Shown here: positions 63,816 through 64,000 of the stretch, one piece after another
Numbering within the stretch: position 1 is the first letter of the stretch
How the letters are laid out: every line of letters starts with the position of its first letter
Made by a program: the position numbers and the translations under genes
NCBI GenBank assembly: GCA_008501765.1
Contig: QQUE01000015.1
Span: 62,001-126,000 of the forward strand
Direction: 5' to 3'
DNA length: 64,000 nt
DNA from: Calditrichota bacterium
GTDB taxonomy: Bacteria > Zhuqueibacterota > Zhuqueibacteria > Zhuqueibacterales > Geothermadaptataceae
The notes under the pieces: model-generated
What the model was told of the DNA's origin: nothing
The model's input: the letters and a program-made list of their open reading frames with translations, nothing else
Databases searched by the model: none

Positions 63816-64000
63816 GTTGATTCTCCATGATGTTTGATATCATGCCAAGGGATTTTATGTTTTTACCAGCTGAAACTGCTGATCCCTCAACCCTTGAAAA
63901 TTTGACCACGTCTATTTTATTAAAATCAGTCATGTTATCGTCGATTAATTGACATATCTTTAACATAAAATCGACAAAAAAGAAATATGGATTTTTATTA
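63816..64000. other. Leader region of the decayed flagellin, to window end
   Basis: A/T-rich sequence with the duplicated flagellin leader next to the pseudogene start; the rest shows no gene. Confidence 0.4.

Overview
The window looks like chromosomal DNA from a Gram-negative, flagellated member of the FCB superphylum, with Calditrichota/KSB1-type bacteria the best guess. This is inferred from gene content and is not a database result. Two secreted proteins end in the 'YPNPFNP' FlgD-like/type-A sorting domain, there is a Wza/Wzz-type polysaccharide exporter, an ExbB-ExbD-TonB set, many lipoproteins, and an OmpR-type two-component pair. No rRNA, tRNA, CRISPR array, phage or transposase gene was seen.

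Layout. (1) 77-8906, minus strand: an exopolysaccharide operon, in transcription order sugar transferase, PEGA/DUF5683-like protein, FN3 lipoprotein, Wza-like SLBB export protein, Wzz-like chain-length protein, a STAS protein with an unusual C-terminal helix-turn-helix, and a TPR protein. (2) 9286-21680, minus: a compact division/cell-wall (dcw) cluster mraZ-rsmH-ftsL-ftsI-murF-mraY-ftsW-murG-ftsQ-ftsA-ftsZ. It is closed by a clear terminator and preceded by MraZ-box-like repeats. murE, murD, murC and murB are absent from their usual places. (3) 22086-26426, plus: an alpha/beta hydrolase and a heterodimeric ABC exporter with one degenerate ATPase site. (4) 26482-34370, mostly minus: an atypical OmpR-family regulator, TonB-ExbB-ExbD, an MBL-fold hydrolase with CutA, a zinc-ribbon/PtsN/small-protein operon and ManC. 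On the plus strand lies an exported protein with a winged-helix-like domain. (5) 34802-37103, plus: histidine kinase and response regulator. (6) 37197-41262: nested non-coding mobile elements around a gene for an inactive-looking M1-peptidase domain fused to an outer-membrane barrel. (7) 41589-56492: accessory surface and secreted proteins (propeller, DUF1080, carboxypeptidase-regulatory repeats, DUF4384 with a very basic tail, FN3 lipoprotein), an AI-2E family permease, a PAP2 phosphatase, an orphan solute-binding protein and several repeat clusters. (8) 56703-63815, minus: flagellar filament genes flgM-like, flgN-like, fliS, fliD, flaG and flagellin, plus a decayed second flagellin.

How they work together. 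The EPS operon starts, sizes and exports a polysaccharide, and ManC could supply GDP-mannose. The dcw block makes the lipid-linked peptidoglycan precursor and the divisome. The flagellar block makes and caps the filament. The strongest candidates for undescribed biology are the STAS-HTH fusion, the catalytically dead M1 domain-barrel protein flanked by inverted 159-bp elements (one interrupted by a 353-bp element with a 9-bp target duplication), the exported winged-helix protein, and the triply deleted flagellin copy.
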